A stretch of 64,000 nucleotides of DNA from Candidatus Bacteroides merdipullorum (GCA_019116045.1 DXCK01000036.1:20435-84434), one strand, 5' to 3'. Shown: positions 24,476-34,054, counted from the first letter of the stretch. The notes: a model not told the origin generated them from the letters alone. Made by a program: numbers and translations.

Positions 24476-26839
24476 ATGCTCAGACAACTTTGCTTGGGCT
24501 GCCTCCTGGTGCTGACGGCAGGAGGCCTACTCACAGCCCAGACCCTTCCGACCCCAGCCGACAGCATACCTGCCCTGCACGGACGGGTGCAGACCACCGA
24601 AGGCACGCCTGTCGAACTGGCCAACGTCGTCCTGCTCAGTGCCGCAGACTCCACCTTCCTGCAAGGCACATGCAGCCGCGCAGACGGCAGCTTCGCTCTC
24701 TCTCCCGCCTCGCCGGGACGCTACCTGCTCCAAGTGTCGTGCGTGGGCTACGAGACCCTGCTCCGACCCACCGACGGACAGAGCAGCATCACCTGCACGC
24801 TCCAGGCTGTTTCGACGGCGCTGGACGAAACCGTCATTACTGCCCGCCGCCCGCAATATCGGCTGAAACAGGGCGGCACGCTGGAGACCGACGTGCGCCA
24901 CAGTCTGCTGGCACGCCTGGAGACAGCCGCCGACGTACTGGCGCGCCTGCCCGGCATACGCGGTTCGGCCGAAGAAGGCTTCACGGTCTTCAGCAAGGGA
25001 ACGCCACTTATCTATATAGACAACAGACGGCTGCAAGACGTGACGGAGCTGCTCCGGCTGAACGCTGCCGACATCGACCGCGTGGAGTTGCTGACCAACC
25101 CCGGGCCGGAATACGACGCCGAGGTGAAAGCCGTCATCCGCATCCACACCATCCGGGGACGGGACGATGGCTGGGGCGGCAACGTGCGCCTGGCCATGAC
25201 GCAGGGCCGACGCCCGGGGCACGCCGAGCAAGCAGGCGTGAACTACCAGCGCGGCGGCCTGTCGGTGCAGGCTTCGGCCTATGGATACTTGAGCCAGGAA
25301 CGGATGGGGAGGGACGCGCGCTACCTCATCGCCCCGGCCGACGGCAGCGGACAGACACGCGACGTGCGCGACACGTTCGACCGCCGGCTGAAGGGCCACT
25401 CGCTGGGCACCTCGGCCAGCGTGGACTATGCGTTCAACCCGCGGCACAGCGTGGGGGCGTCGTACCAATTCTTCCGCACGCCCGACCTGCGGATGGCGTT
25501 CGACTCGTGGTATGCCACCATGCAGCCCGACGGCACGCCGGAGGAACGGACGGACAAGACGTCGCACAACCTGATGCAGAACACGTCGCACCAGCTCAAT
25601 GCCTACTACCAGGGCGACGCGAAGGACTGGCACATCGACCTGACCGCCGACGCCCTCATCGGCAGCAGCCTGGACACGCAGCAGGCACACGAGATGCACG
25701 ACGACGGCACGGAGCAGGAGATTGACAGCCGCAACCGTTCGCGCAACCGGCTCTTCGCCGCCAAGCTCATCGTGAGCCATCCGCTGGGACGGGGAACGCT
25801 GAAATTCGGCGCGGACCACACCTTCATCCGCCGACGCGACCGCTTCCTGAACCCGCAAGACCTGCTGCCCACCACGGACAGCCGCATCGACGAGCGGAAG
25901 ACGGCCGCCTTCGCGCAGTATGTGCTGAACGTGGGAAAGGTGAGCGCGTCTGCCGGCCTGCGCTACGAACACGCCCGTTCGCGCTACTACGAGCAAGGCA
26001 TCCTCGTGCCCGAACAGAGCCGCACCTACGACGACTGGCTGCCCACACTCTCCGCGGACTTCCCCTTGGGCAAGGTGCAGGCCAGCCTGAGCTACACGGC
26101 CAAGACCACCCGGCCGAACTTCATGCAACTCCGCAGTTCGATGAACTACAACAACCGGTATATATACGAGGGTGGTAATCCCCTGCTCCAACCGGAGACG
26201 GTGCACAACGTGCAGTTGCTTCTGCTGTGGCAGTGGCTCCAAGGCAGCGTGAGCTACACGCGGCGGCGGAACGCGATAGAGTTTCAGTCGCGGGACTACG
26301 AGGGCGATGCGGACGTGGTGCTGTTCTCGTCGGCCAACTATCCGAGGCTGGAAACGCTGGACGTTTCCTTGTTCGCCTCGCCGAAGATAGGGTGCTGGGA
26401 GCCGACGTGGGGAGCGCTCTTCATGCAGCCGTTTTTCAGTGTGATGAACGAGGGCGTACGCCGGCGGCTGAACCGGGCATCGGTCTACGTCGTGTGGCGC
26501 AACAACTGGACGCTGCCGGGCGGATGGATGCTCTCGCTGGATGCTTCGGCGCAGACCCGGGGCGACCAGGGAACGGCGCGCATCGACAGATTCTGGGCCA
26601 TGGACGCGGCCGTGCGCCGCTCGTGGCTGGATGGACGGCTGACGCTCTCGCTGCAGGGGCAGGACCTGTGGAATACGCGGCGCGTCAATACGCAACTGTT
26701 CGGTTCGCGCCTGACCTACGAACGGCAGACTCGGCCCGACTCGCGGCGCTTCCTGCTGACGGTGAGCTACCGCTTCCGCGCCGAAGGCAAGGCTTATCGG
26801 GGAAAACCGGCGGCGGCAGACGACTTGAGAAGGTTGTAA
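24476..26839 (+). CDS. TonB-dependent receptor-like barrel protein (OMP_b-brl_3 type)
   Basis: 787-residue outer-membrane protein. A signal peptide (MLRQLCLGCLLVLTAGGLLT) is followed by a carboxypeptidase-regulatory-like domain at about 30-115 (LHGRVQTTEGTPVELANVVL, RADGSFALSPASPGRYLLQV), a plug-like region (TAADVLARLPGIRGS, YIDNRRLQDVTELLRL, VELLTNPGPEYDAE) and a long barrel typical of the OMP_b-brl_3 group. These proteins lack a SusD partner, and their cargo is mostly unknown. A membrane-bound winged-helix regulator is directly upstream, which suggests dedicated control. Confidence 0.83.
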   Translation: MLRQLCLGCLLVLTAGGLLTAQTLPTPADSIPALHGRVQTTEGTPVELANVVLLSAADSTFLQGTCSRADGSFALSPASPGRYLLQVSCVGYETLLRPTDGQSSITCTLQAVSTALDETVITARRPQYRLKQGGTLETDVRHSLLARLETAADVLARLPGIRGSAEEGFTVFSKGTPLIYIDNRRLQDVTELLRLNAADIDRVELLTNPGPEYDAEVKAVIRIHTIRGRDDGWGGNVRLAMTQGRRPGHAEQAGVNYQRGGLSVQASAYGYLSQERMGRDARYLIAPADGSGQTRDVRDTFDRRLKGHSLGTSASVDYAFNPRHSVGASYQFFRTPDLRMAFDSWYATMQPDGTPEERTDKTSHNLMQNTSHQLNAYYQGDAKDWHIDLTADALIGSSLDTQQAHEMHDDGTEQEIDSRNRSRNRLFAAKLIVSHPLGRGTLKFGADHTFIRRRDRFLNPQDLLPTTDSRIDERKTAAFAQYVLNVGKVSASAGLRYEHARSRYYEQGILVPEQSRTYDDWLPTLSADFPLGKVQASLSYTAKTTRPNFMQLRSSMNYNNRYIYEGGNPLLQPETVHNVQLLLLWQWLQGSVSYTRRRNAIEFQSRDYEGDADVVLFSSANYPRLETLDVSLFASPKIGCWEPTWGALFMQPFFSVMNEGVRRRLNRASVYVVWRNNWTLPGGWMLSLDASAQTRGDQGTARIDRFWAMDAAVRRSWLDGRLTLSLQGQDLWNTRRVNTQLFGSRLTYERQTRPDSRRFLLTVSYRFRAEGKAYRGKPAAADDLRRL

Positions 26840-26853
26840 AAGAAAGGTTTGCT

Positions 26854-26979
26854 CTGTCATTTCGAGTGGAGCGCAGCGGAATCGAGAAATCTCACTATGC
26901 GCAGAAAAGACACGAGGGAAATAAGCGAAAGACGTTAGGGAGATGTCTCGACTACGCTGCGCTTCGCTCGACATGACAG
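26854..26979. repeat. REPIN-like inverted pair, copy 1
   Basis: The left arm CTGTCATTTCGAGTGGAGCG... (26854-26877) and the right arm (26956-26979) are inverted with 21 of 24 bases matching. The same family as the pair at 33913-34016; both lie just after a plus-strand gene. Confidence 0.85.
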
Positions 26980-27100
26980 GAAGCGATATTTATCTGCACT
27001 TGAAGCCAAGGACATCCCCTGAGTTACCATTCATCGAGCAGTGCTTCTACAGGTCTTTATAAAACGTCCACGGGTAAAGATACGGAAAAAAAGAAAGATA

Positions 27101-27134
27101 TTGTTGGAATACGAGAAACTTTGTCTTACTTTTG
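27101..27134 (+). promoter_or_regulatory. Promoter of XRE-cupin regulator
   Basis: TTGTTGG at 27101-27107 and TACTTTTG at 27127-27134 with about 20 bases between them, 50 bases before the start. Confidence 0.65.
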
Positions 27135-27184
27135 CACCACAGTGAAACAGTTAGATACCGAAAACACATCAGAACAACACAACT

Positions 27185-27760
27185 ATGGATACAAGTAAGA
27201 TTGTGGGCGCAAAGATAAGGACGCTCCGCGAAAGCCGCCGCATCAGCCTGGAGGAACTCGCACAACGCTCGGGGCTGGCCGTCGAGCAAGTAGAACGCAT
27301 CGAGAACAACATCGACCTCCCTTCCCTGGCGCCACTCATCAAGATTGCCCGTGTGCTGGGCGTCCGCCTGGGCACGTTCCTGGACGACCAAGACGAGACG
27401 GGACCCAGCGTATGCCGCCACAACGAAGCGGGCGATACCATCAGCTTCTCGAACAACGCCATACAAAGCCGCAAGCACATGGAGTACCACTCGCTCTCGC
27501 GTGCGAAAGCCGACCGGCACATGGAGCCTTTCATCATCGACGTGGCGGCCACGGAAGACACAGACTTCGTACTGTCGTCGCACGAGGGCGAGGAGTTCAT
27601 CTACGTCCTCGAGGGACAAATGGAAATCTGTTACGGCAAACACACCTACCTGCTGGAGCCGGGCGACAGCATCTACTACGACTCCATCGTGCCCCACCAC
27701 GTGCACGGCTACGAGGGACAGGCCGCCAAAATCCTGGCCGTGGTCTACACACCCGTCTGA
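27185..27760 (+). CDS. XRE-cupin transcription regulator
   Basis: 191-residue regulator. The N-terminal XRE helix-turn-helix is at about residues 7-62 (IRTLRESRRISLEELAQRSG, VEQVERIENN) and the C-terminal cupin at about 110-188 (HEGEEFIYVLEGQMEICYGK, LEPGDSIYYDSIVPHHVHGY). Such proteins bind a small ligand in the cupin and control an adjacent metabolic gene. Here the next gene, 141 bases downstream on the same strand, is an acyl-CoA synthetase-like ligase, so the ligand may be its substrate or product (inference). Confidence 0.88.
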   Translation: MDTSKIVGAKIRTLRESRRISLEELAQRSGLAVEQVERIENNIDLPSLAPLIKIARVLGVRLGTFLDDQDETGPSVCRHNEAGDTISFSNNAIQSRKHMEYHSLSRAKADRHMEPFIIDVAATEDTDFVLSSHEGEEFIYVLEGQMEICYGKHTYLLEPGDSIYYDSIVPHHVHGYEGQAAKILAVVYTPV

Positions 27761-27774
27761 CCCCTCGCGAACCC

Positions 27775-27855
27775 GCTTCGGCTCTTGCCCGCAAGAGCCG
27801 AAGCCCGTGCGAAACAGAGACACGCTTCGTGTGCGCACGAAGCAGCGCCCCCGTG
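27775..27855 (+). repeat. Hairpin plus degenerate ~22-bp repeat, locus D
   Basis: A 14-bp stem with a 2-base loop (27775-27804: GCTTCGGCTCTTGC and its complement) is followed by a second hairpin GCTTCGTG-TGCG-CACGAAGC (27823-27842) and repeat units starting GTGCG. It sits inside a probable operon between the regulator and ligase genes and has no T-tract, so it may attenuate or mark an mRNA end. Confidence 0.65.
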
Positions 27856-27901
27856 CGCCACAGAAAAATCTTCATTCACCATTCATCATTCTGCATCAGA
27901 A

Positions 27902-29548
27902 ATGTTATTCGAACGCACCCTCGGCCAATGGCTGGAACATTGGGCCGAAACGACTCCCGACAAAGAATACATCGTCTACTCCGACCGCAACCTGCGCTTC
28001 ACCTGGAGCCAATTCAACCAGCGGGTGGACGACATGGCGCGCGGCCTCATCGGCATCGGCGTCACCCGCGGCACGCATGTGGGCATCTGGGCCGCTAACG
28101 TGCCAGACTGGCTTACACTGCTGTATGCCTGTGCCAAGATAGGGGCGGTCTATGTCACCGTCAACACCAGTTACAAACAAGCAGAGCTGGAGTACCTCTG
28201 CCGCGACTCGGACATGCACACGCTGTGCATCGTCAACGGCGAGAAGGACAGCGACTTCGTACAGATGACCTACGAGATGCTGCCCGAACTGCGCACCTGC
28301 CAGCGCGGACATCTGCAGAGCGAGCGCTTCCCCCGCATGAGGAACGTGGTCTACGTGGGACAGGAGAAACACCGCGGCATGTACACCACGCACGAACTCC
28401 TGCTCTTGGGCGAAAACACACCCGACGGCGAGCTGGAGCGGCTCAAGGCGCAGGTGACGTGCCACGACGTGGTGAACATGCAATACACCAGCGGCACCAC
28501 GGGCTTCCCCAAAGGGGTGATGCTGACGCACTACAACATAGCGAACAACGGCTTTCTGACCGGCGAACACATGAAGTTCACGCAAGACGACAAACTCTGC
28601 GTCTGCGTCCCGCTGTTCCACTGCTTCGGCGTGGTGCTGGCCACGATGAACTGCCTGACGCACGGCTGCACGGAGGTGATGGTCGAGCGGTTCGACCCGC
28701 TGGTGGTCCTGGCCTCGGTGCACAAAGAGCGCTGCACGGCACTCTACGGCGTGCCCACCATGTTCATCGCCGAGCTGCACCACCCGATGTTCGACCTGTT
28801 CGACCTGTCGAGCCTGCGCACGGGCATCATGGCCGGGTCGCTCTGCCCGGTGGAGCTGATGAAGCAGGTGGAGGAGAAGATGTTCATGCGCGTGACGAGC
28901 GTCTACGGACTGACCGAGACGTCGCCCGGCATGACGCACAGCCGCATCGACGACCCCGCCGAAGCCAGATACACGACGGTAGGCCGCGACTTTGAACATA
29001 CCGAAGTGCGGGTCATCGACCCGGACACCGGCCGCGAGTGTCCTCCGGGCGTGCAGGGCGAAATGTGCTGCCGGGGCTACAACGTGATGAAGGGTTACTA
29101 CAAACGCCCCGAAGCCACGGCCGAGGTCATCGACGCCGAAGGCTTCCTGCACTCGGGCGACCTGGGCGTGAAGGACGAACAGGGCTACTACCGCATCACC
29201 GGACGCATCAAAGACATGATTATCCGCGGCGGAGAGAACATTTACCCGCGGGAAATCGAAGAGTTCCTCTACCAGATGCCCGGCGTACGGGACGTGCAGG
29301 TGGCCGGCATACCCTCGCCCAAGTACGGCGAGGCGGTGGGCGCCTTCATCATCCTGAAGGAAGGCGTCGAGATGGAAGAGAGCGACGTGCGCGACTTCTG
29401 CACGGGCAAAATCGCGCGGTACAAGATACCGAAGTACATCTTCTTCGTGCCGCAGTTCCCCATGACCGGAAGCGGCAAGATTCAGAAGTTCAAGCTGAAG
29501 GACCTGGGGCTGGAGCTGTGCCGCAAGCAGGGCATCGAAATCGTCTGA
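27902..29548 (+). CDS. AMP-forming acyl-CoA synthetase-like ligase
   Basis: 548-residue member of the ANL (AMP-binding) family, which activates a carboxylic acid as acyl-AMP and then acyl-CoA. Motifs in order: [16 protein letters not shown] (phosphate loop), [56 protein letters not shown] and the catalytic lysine in [11 protein letters not shown] near the C terminus. Close to medium/long-chain fatty acyl-CoA synthetases in layout; the exact substrate is unknown. Starts ATG 27902 after a repeat-containing leader and is paired with the XRE-cupin regulator. Confidence 0.88.
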   Translation: MLFERTLGQWLEHWAETTPDKEYIVYSDRNLRFTWSQFNQRVDDMARGLIGIGVTRGTHVGIWAANVPDWLTLLYACAKIGAVYVTVNTSYKQAELEYLCRDSDMHTLCIVNGEKDSDFVQMTYEMLPELRTCQRGHLQSERFPRMRNVVYVGQEKHRGMYTTHELLLLGENTPDGELERLKAQVTCHDVVNMQYTSGTTGFPKGVMLTHYNIANNGFLTGEHMKFTQDDKLCVCVPLFHCFGVVLATMNCLTHGCTEVMVERFDPLVVLASVHKERCTALYGVPTMFIAELHHPMFDLFDLSSLRTGIMAGSLCPVELMKQVEEKMFMRVTSVYGLTETSPGMTHSRIDDPAEARYTTVGRDFEHTEVRVIDPDTGRECPPGVQGEMCCRGYNVMKGYYKRPEATAEVIDAEGFLHSGDLGVKDEQGYYRITGRIKDMIIRGGENIYPREIEEFLYQMPGVRDVQVAGIPSPKYGEAVGAFIILKEGVEMEESDVRDFCTGKIARYKIPKYIFFVPQFPMTGSGKIQKFKLKDLGLELCRKQGIEIV

Positions 29549-29558
29549 ATACAAAAAA

Positions 29559-29584
29559 GGCGCGGACAGTTTCCCGTCCGCGCC
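29559..29584 (+). terminator. Terminator after ligase gene
   Basis: GGCGCGGAC (29559-29567) pairs with GTCCGCGCC (29576-29584), preceded by an A-run, 11 bases after the stop. Confidence 0.75.
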
Positions 29585-29590
29585 GTCAGG

Positions 29591-29621
29591 AAAAGGGAGG
29601 AGGCGGTGAATCCTCCCTTTT
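29591..29621. terminator. Bidirectional terminator, ligase / wHTH gene
   Basis: AAAAGGGAGGA (29591-29601) pairs with TCCTCCCTTTT (29611-29621). The T-run serves the plus strand and the A-run serves the minus-strand gene. Confidence 0.85.
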
Positions 29622-29624
29622 TCC

Positions 29625-29849
29625 TTATCCTATATACAGGTTCAATTCCAGGTACAGATAGTCATGTCCGTCCACCTGGCTCGTTTCAAACTGAATCTTG
29701 TCCTCCCGCGCCAGCCAACCGATGGCGGCATTGAGGTCGCGGTCGGACAAACCTGTCGCATCCTTCAGTTCGTTGTACTCCCACTTTCTGTTGTGGTCTA
29801 AGAGACGCCATATCAAACCGGCGTTTTGTCCGATAGTCTGTGAATCCAT
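29625..29849 (-). CDS. Small winged-helix protein (DUF2582 type)
   Basis: 74-residue protein resembling the DUF2582 winged-helix family of Bacteroidetes: NAGLIWRLLDHNRKWEYNEL, KDATGLSDRDLNAAIGWLAR, then the wing (DYLYLELNLYIG). The fold suggests DNA binding, but no target is known. It is a single gene with a strong terminator shared with the convergent ligase. Confidence 0.8.
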   Translation of the reverse strand: MDSQTIGQNAGLIWRLLDHNRKWEYNELKDATGLSDRDLNAAIGWLAREDKIQFETSQVDGHDYLYLELNLYIG

Positions 29850-29980
29850 GATAATAACAGTTTAAAGGTAAATGCAAATAAGGTTATAGTAATTTGTCAG
29901 CCAAAGATAAGCAAAACCTCTCACGCAGGCAACTATCGGCCATTCTTTAATAACTATTAACTCGCTGGGCGAAGAATAGG

Positions 29981-30472
29981 TCATTCCGTCGGACGGGCAG
30001 GATAGTTCATGTTCTCGTCGGTCATCCGCTCCAAGACTTCGTGCAGATACTTGGCCGCTTCGAGGCGCGCCATGGGCAGGTCGTGCAGCAGATAGTTGCC
30101 GCAGTCTTGCGGAGCTGCTCCGGGCACCTCGCCCTCGTAGTCGGCCACAAAGCGGAACGTCCGTTGCATGAGCGGCAAAATGTCTCTCGGCTCCAGGTCG
30201 CCGCGCATCAGCAGGTAGTTGCCCGTCAGGCAGCCCATGGGGCCCCAGTAGACCACGCGGTCCTGCCAGTCGGGGTCGTTGCGCAGGTAGGTGGCAGCCA
30301 AGTGCTCGATGGTGTGCAGTGCGCCCGGATGCAGGGCGGGTTCCCGGTTGGGTTCCTTCATGCGGATGTCGAAGGTGGTGATGACTTCGCCGCCCACCTC
30401 GTCGCGGCGCGACACATAGATGCCCCGCAAGAGGCGGATGTGGTCGATGGTAAAACTGGGAATCTTCTTCAT
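29981..30472 (-). CDS. luxS: S-ribosylhomocysteine lyase
   Basis: 163-residue LuxS, which splits S-ribosylhomocysteine into homocysteine and DPD, the precursor of autoinducer-2. The metal ligands are His53, His57 (HTIEH) and Cys124 (QDCGNY), and the catalytic Cys is Cys81 (PMGCLTG). It follows the MTA/SAH nucleosidase gene by 15 bases; together they recycle S-adenosylhomocysteine in two consecutive steps. Confidence 0.95.
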   Translation of the reverse strand: MKKIPSFTIDHIRLLRGIYVSRRDEVGGEVITTFDIRMKEPNREPALHPGALHTIEHLAATYLRNDPDWQDRVVYWGPMGCLTGNYLLMRGDLEPRDILPLMQRTFRFVADYEGEVPGAAPQDCGNYLLHDLPMARLEAAKYLHEVLERMTDENMNYPARPTE

Positions 30473-30487
30473 ATCTTATATAGTCAT

Positions 30488-31195
30488 TTAAAGAGTTTGC
30501 GGCAGGCGGGAGAGGAACGCGCAGGTGGTGCGGAACGAGCGGTCGGCCACCGTGTCCCAGAAGTTGAGGTACTGGTCCCAGTGTCCGTCGGCGCCGGGCG
30601 TGTCGCTAATGATGCGGAAGCTGATGAAGGGCACGGAGTAGAGATGACACGTCTGCGCGATGGCGCCCGACTCCATGTCGACAGCCAGTGCCTCCGGGAA
30701 ACGGCCCTTGATGTTGTTCAGTTCGGCGCGGGAGGTGATGAACTGGTCGCCCGTGCAAATCAGGCCGCAGTGCACGCGGCTCTCCAGCGCGGCCTCGTCG
30801 TTCAGGCGGCGGGCACAGTCCAGCAGCACGGGATGGGCGTCGAACCGCGGGGGAAGTCCCTGCACCTGTCCGTACTCGTTGCCCTCGCCGCACCAGACGT
30901 CGTGGTAGCCCACCTGCGCCCCGGCCACCACGTCGGTGACGGCCAGCGAAGCGTCTATCCCTCCGGCCACGCCCGTGCTCACCACACAGTCCGGCGCGAA
31001 GCGGCGTATCAGCTCGGCCGCGCCCAGGGCGGCGTTCACCTTGCCTATCCCGCAGCGGGCCAGCACCAGGCGGTTGGCGCCCAGTTGCCCTTCCACATAG
31101 TTATAGATGCCATGCGTCCGCTCCGTGGCCCCCTCGAGGCGCGAAGCCAGTTGCGCATGTTCGTTCTCCATTGCGTTAATCACTCCGACAATCAT
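30488..31195 (-). CDS. mtnN: MTA/SAH nucleosidase
   Basis: 235-residue 5'-methylthioadenosine/S-adenosylhomocysteine nucleosidase. It starts MIVGVINAMENEHAQL and carries STGVAGGID, the active-site AVDMESGAIAQ and FRIISDTPGADGH. It makes S-ribosylhomocysteine, the substrate of LuxS, encoded next in the operon. The start at ATG 31195 was chosen because family members begin with this strand; the longer frame runs through the promoter. Confidence 0.93.
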   Translation of the reverse strand: MIVGVINAMENEHAQLASRLEGATERTHGIYNYVEGQLGANRLVLARCGIGKVNAALGAAELIRRFAPDCVVSTGVAGGIDASLAVTDVVAGAQVGYHDVWCGEGNEYGQVQGLPPRFDAHPVLLDCARRLNDEAALESRVHCGLICTGDQFITSRAELNNIKGRFPEALAVDMESGAIAQTCHLYSVPFISFRIISDTPGADGHWDQYLNFWDTVADRSFRTTCAFLSRLPQTL

Positions 31196-31220
31196 GTTTC
31201 CGTATTTTAAGTTCCGCCGG

Positions 31221-31228
31221 CAAAGGTA
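31221..31228 (-). promoter_or_regulatory. -7 box for mtnN-luxS
   Basis: TACCTTTG on the minus strand, 26 bases before the mtnN start. Confidence 0.65.
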
Positions 31229-31293
31229 CGACAAACTGCGGCAATTAATCTGTAATAAAGCCAAATTTATTTCCGTTTGCGGCCGCTTTGCGC

Positions 31294-31301
31294 TATCTTT
31301 G
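31294..31301 (+). promoter_or_regulatory. -7 box for YfhO gene
   Basis: TATCTTTG followed by C, 31 bases before ATG 31332. Confidence 0.65.
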
Positions 31302-31331
31302 CCCGCAAATAGCTATCCAAAAACGACTACA

Positions 31332-33887
31332 ATGAAGAAATACCTTCCCGACCTCCTGGTCCTGGTGGCCTTCGTGCTGCTGTCATTCGTCTATTTCTAC
31401 CCTGCCGACACGGAGGGGCGCATACTCTTTCAACACGACACAGAGGCCGGAGCCGGAGCCGGCCAGGAAGCCATGGAATACTACCAAAAGACGGGCGAAC
31501 GCACGCGCTGGACAAACGCCTTGTTCGGCGGGATGCCCACGTATCAGATTTCCCCGTCGTACGACTCGACACGACCCTTGACGTGGGTGCAGACAGTCTA
31601 CCACTTGTTCCTTCCGAACTATGTCTACCTGACGTTCATCATGATGCTGGGCTTCTACATCCTGCTGCGGGCGTTCGGCATCCCCGCGTGGTATGCGGGC
31701 CTGGGGGGCGTATTGTGGGGCTTTTCGTCGTACTTTTTCATCCTTATCTCCGCGGGACACATCTGGAAATTCATCACCCTGGCCTACATCCCGCCGACCA
31801 TCGCGGGCATGGTGCTGGCCTACCGCGGGCGGCTGCTGGCCGGCGGACTGGTGACCGCACTGTTTGTGGCCCTTCAGATTGTTTCGAACCACGTGCAGAT
31901 GTCCTACTACTTCCTGTTCGTCATGCTCTTTCTGGCCGTGGCCTACGGCGTGGAGGCATGGCGGTCGCACACCCTGCCCCGGTTTTTCCGGGCGACGGCG
32001 GTGCTGGTCGTGGCCGGACTGGTGGGCGTGGCCATCAACTTGTCGAACCTCTACCATACCTATACGTACAGCAAGCAGACCATGCGCGGGCCGAGCGAAC
32101 TGGTACAGACGGGCGACGCCGCCACGCAACAAACGGATGGTGGATTAGAACGAGACTATATCACTCAGTGGAGCTACGGCATCGGCGAGACCTGGACGCT
32201 GCTCATCCCCAACTTCAAGGGAGGCGCCTCTGTTCCGCTGGCCGACAACGAGCAGGCCATGAAGAAGGCCGACCCGCGATACGCCGGGCTGTACCGCCAA
32301 CTGACGCAGTACTTCGGCACGCAGCCGATGACGGCGGGTCCGGTCTACGTGGGGGCGTTCGTGCTGTTTCTGTTCCTGCTGGGCTGCTTCGTGGTGAAAG
32401 GACCGCTGAAGTGGGCGCTGGTGGGCGCCACGGTGCTGTCCATCCTGCTGTCGTGGGGGAAGAACATGATGTGGCTGACCGACCTGTTCATCGACTATGT
32501 GCCGATGTACAACAAGTTCCGCGCGGTGTCGTCCATCCTCGTCATCGCCGAGTTCACCATCCCGCTGCTGGCCGTGCTGACATTGGTCAAACTGATGCGC
32601 GAGCCTGAGTTGCTTCGGAAGAACCTCAAGCCGCTGCTGGTCTGCCTACTGCTGACGGCGGGCGTGTCGCTGTGGTGGGCCGTGCCGGGCAGCCCCTCGC
32701 CTTCGGACTACGTCCCTGCCCAAGAGATGCAAATGTTCCAGCAGGCGGCCGACCAGGGCTATCTGCCGAGCCAGGAACTGCCTGCCATACTGCAGAACCT
32801 GTCGGAAGTGCGCGCGGCGCTGGTGCAGTCGGACGCCCTGCGCAGCTTCTTCATTGTGGCCATCGGACTGTTGTTCCTGCTGCTGTATGCCGGGGGGCGG
32901 TTGCGCCGTTCGTTCACCGTGGGCGGCATCGCACTGCTGTGCCTGGTGGACATGTGGAGCGTGAACAAGCGTTACCTCTATGACGAACAGTTCGTGCCGG
33001 CCTCCGTCACCACCACCAGCTTCACGCCGACCGAGGCCGACAAGCTCATCCTGCAAGACACGGACCCGGACTACCGCGTGCTGAACCTGGCGTCGAACAC
33101 GTTCAACGAAAACAAAACGTCGTACTGGCACAAGAGCATCGGCGGATACCACGCCGCCAAGCTGCGCCGCTATCAGGAACTTATTGACCGACGCATCCTG
33201 CCGGAGATGCAGGCCGTCTATGCCGAGGCAGCCCGCGCGGGCGGACAGGCGGACAGTCTGGACGCCTCGAAGTTTCCGGTGCTGAACATGCTGAACACGC
33301 GCTACTTCATCTTGCCTGCCGGGCAACAGGGCGCGACCGCACCGCTGCGCAACCCCTTTGCATTGGGCAACGCCTGGTTCGTGGACCGGGTGACGTACGT
33401 GGAAAATGCGAACGAGGAAATCGCGGCCCTGGACCACCTCCGTCCCGCACACGAGGCAGTGGCAGACCGCCGCTTCAGCGAGGCGCTGGGAGGCATGGAG
33501 CAGGCGTACAAAGACAGCCTGAGCACGCTCCGCCTGACTGCCTACGAGCCTAACTGCCTGACCTACGAGTCGGAGAACGGGGGCGAAGGTGTGGCCGTGT
33601 TCTCGGAAATCTATTATCCCGACGGATGGCAGGTGACCATCGACGGCGAACCGGCCCCGCTGGCGCGGGTGAACTACGTGTTGCGAGCCCTGCGCGTGCC
33701 GGCCGGCAAACACGTGATAGAGATGCGCTTCGACCCGAAGAGCCTGCACGTGACCGAAGGCATTGCTTATGCCGGACTGTCGCTGCTGGTGCTGGGAGCG
33801 GCTGCGGGAGCCGGGCTGTGGGCTGTGCGGAGAAGGAAGAAAAGTGCAGAGGAAGAGAAAAATATACTAAAGAAAGAAAAAGACTAA
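31332..33887 (+). CDS. YfhO-family integral membrane protein
   Basis: 851-residue polytopic membrane protein of the YfhO family, a GT-C-like fold that in other bacteria is linked to glycosylation of envelope polymers. Twelve or so hydrophobic helices cover residues 5-600 (MKKYLPDLLVLVAFVLLSFV at the start; TFIMMLGFYILLRAF; WALVGATVLSILLSW). A soluble C-terminal part precedes a last helix (AGLSLLVLGAAAGAGLWAV) and a charged tail. The first large loop has FGGMPTYQ and RTRWTNALF as in the family. Start at ATG 31332 just after the promoter. No linked glycan genes are present. Confidence 0.83.
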   Translation: MKKYLPDLLVLVAFVLLSFVYFYPADTEGRILFQHDTEAGAGAGQEAMEYYQKTGERTRWTNALFGGMPTYQISPSYDSTRPLTWVQTVYHLFLPNYVYLTFIMMLGFYILLRAFGIPAWYAGLGGVLWGFSSYFFILISAGHIWKFITLAYIPPTIAGMVLAYRGRLLAGGLVTALFVALQIVSNHVQMSYYFLFVMLFLAVAYGVEAWRSHTLPRFFRATAVLVVAGLVGVAINLSNLYHTYTYSKQTMRGPSELVQTGDAATQQTDGGLERDYITQWSYGIGETWTLLIPNFKGGASVPLADNEQAMKKADPRYAGLYRQLTQYFGTQPMTAGPVYVGAFVLFLFLLGCFVVKGPLKWALVGATVLSILLSWGKNMMWLTDLFIDYVPMYNKFRAVSSILVIAEFTIPLLAVLTLVKLMREPELLRKNLKPLLVCLLLTAGVSLWWAVPGSPSPSDYVPAQEMQMFQQAADQGYLPSQELPAILQNLSEVRAALVQSDALRSFFIVAIGLLFLLLYAGGRLRRSFTVGGIALLCLVDMWSVNKRYLYDEQFVPASVTTTSFTPTEADKLILQDTDPDYRVLNLASNTFNENKTSYWHKSIGGYHAAKLRRYQELIDRRILPEMQAVYAEAARAGGQADSLDASKFPVLNMLNTRYFILPAGQQGATAPLRNPFALGNAWFVDRVTYVENANEEIAALDHLRPAHEAVADRRFSEALGGMEQAYKDSLSTLRLTAYEPNCLTYESENGGEGVAVFSEIYYPDGWQVTIDGEPAPLARVNYVLRALRVPAGKHVIEMRFDPKSLHVTEGIAYAGLSLLVLGAAAGAGLWAVRRRKKSAEEEKNILKKEKD

Positions 33888-33912
33888 GAACCCATTCAAA
33901 TCCTCGTCAGCA

Positions 33913-34016
33913 CTGTCATGTTGAGCGGAGCGCAGCGCAGTCGAAACATCTCCCTACGCGAAAGGAATGTATTAGGAAGATTCTTCGAATGTGCTGCGCT
34001 CCGCTCAACATGACAG
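33913..34016. repeat. REPIN-like inverted pair, copy 2
   Basis: CTGTCATGTTGAGCGGAGCG... (33913-33936) and its exact 24-base reverse complement (33993-34016), with about 56 bases between. It follows the YfhO gene. Confidence 0.9.
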
Positions 34017-34054
34017 ATAGCACTCTTTAGACAATCCGTAAGCCAAACGCCCAG

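Larger units (their letters stand above)
26840..27184. other. Intergenic stretch with REPIN-like pair and promoter
   Basis: 345 bases without a gene: an inverted repeat pair (26854-26979) follows the barrel gene, and a -33/-7 promoter (27101-27134) serves the XRE-cupin gene. Confidence 0.7.
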
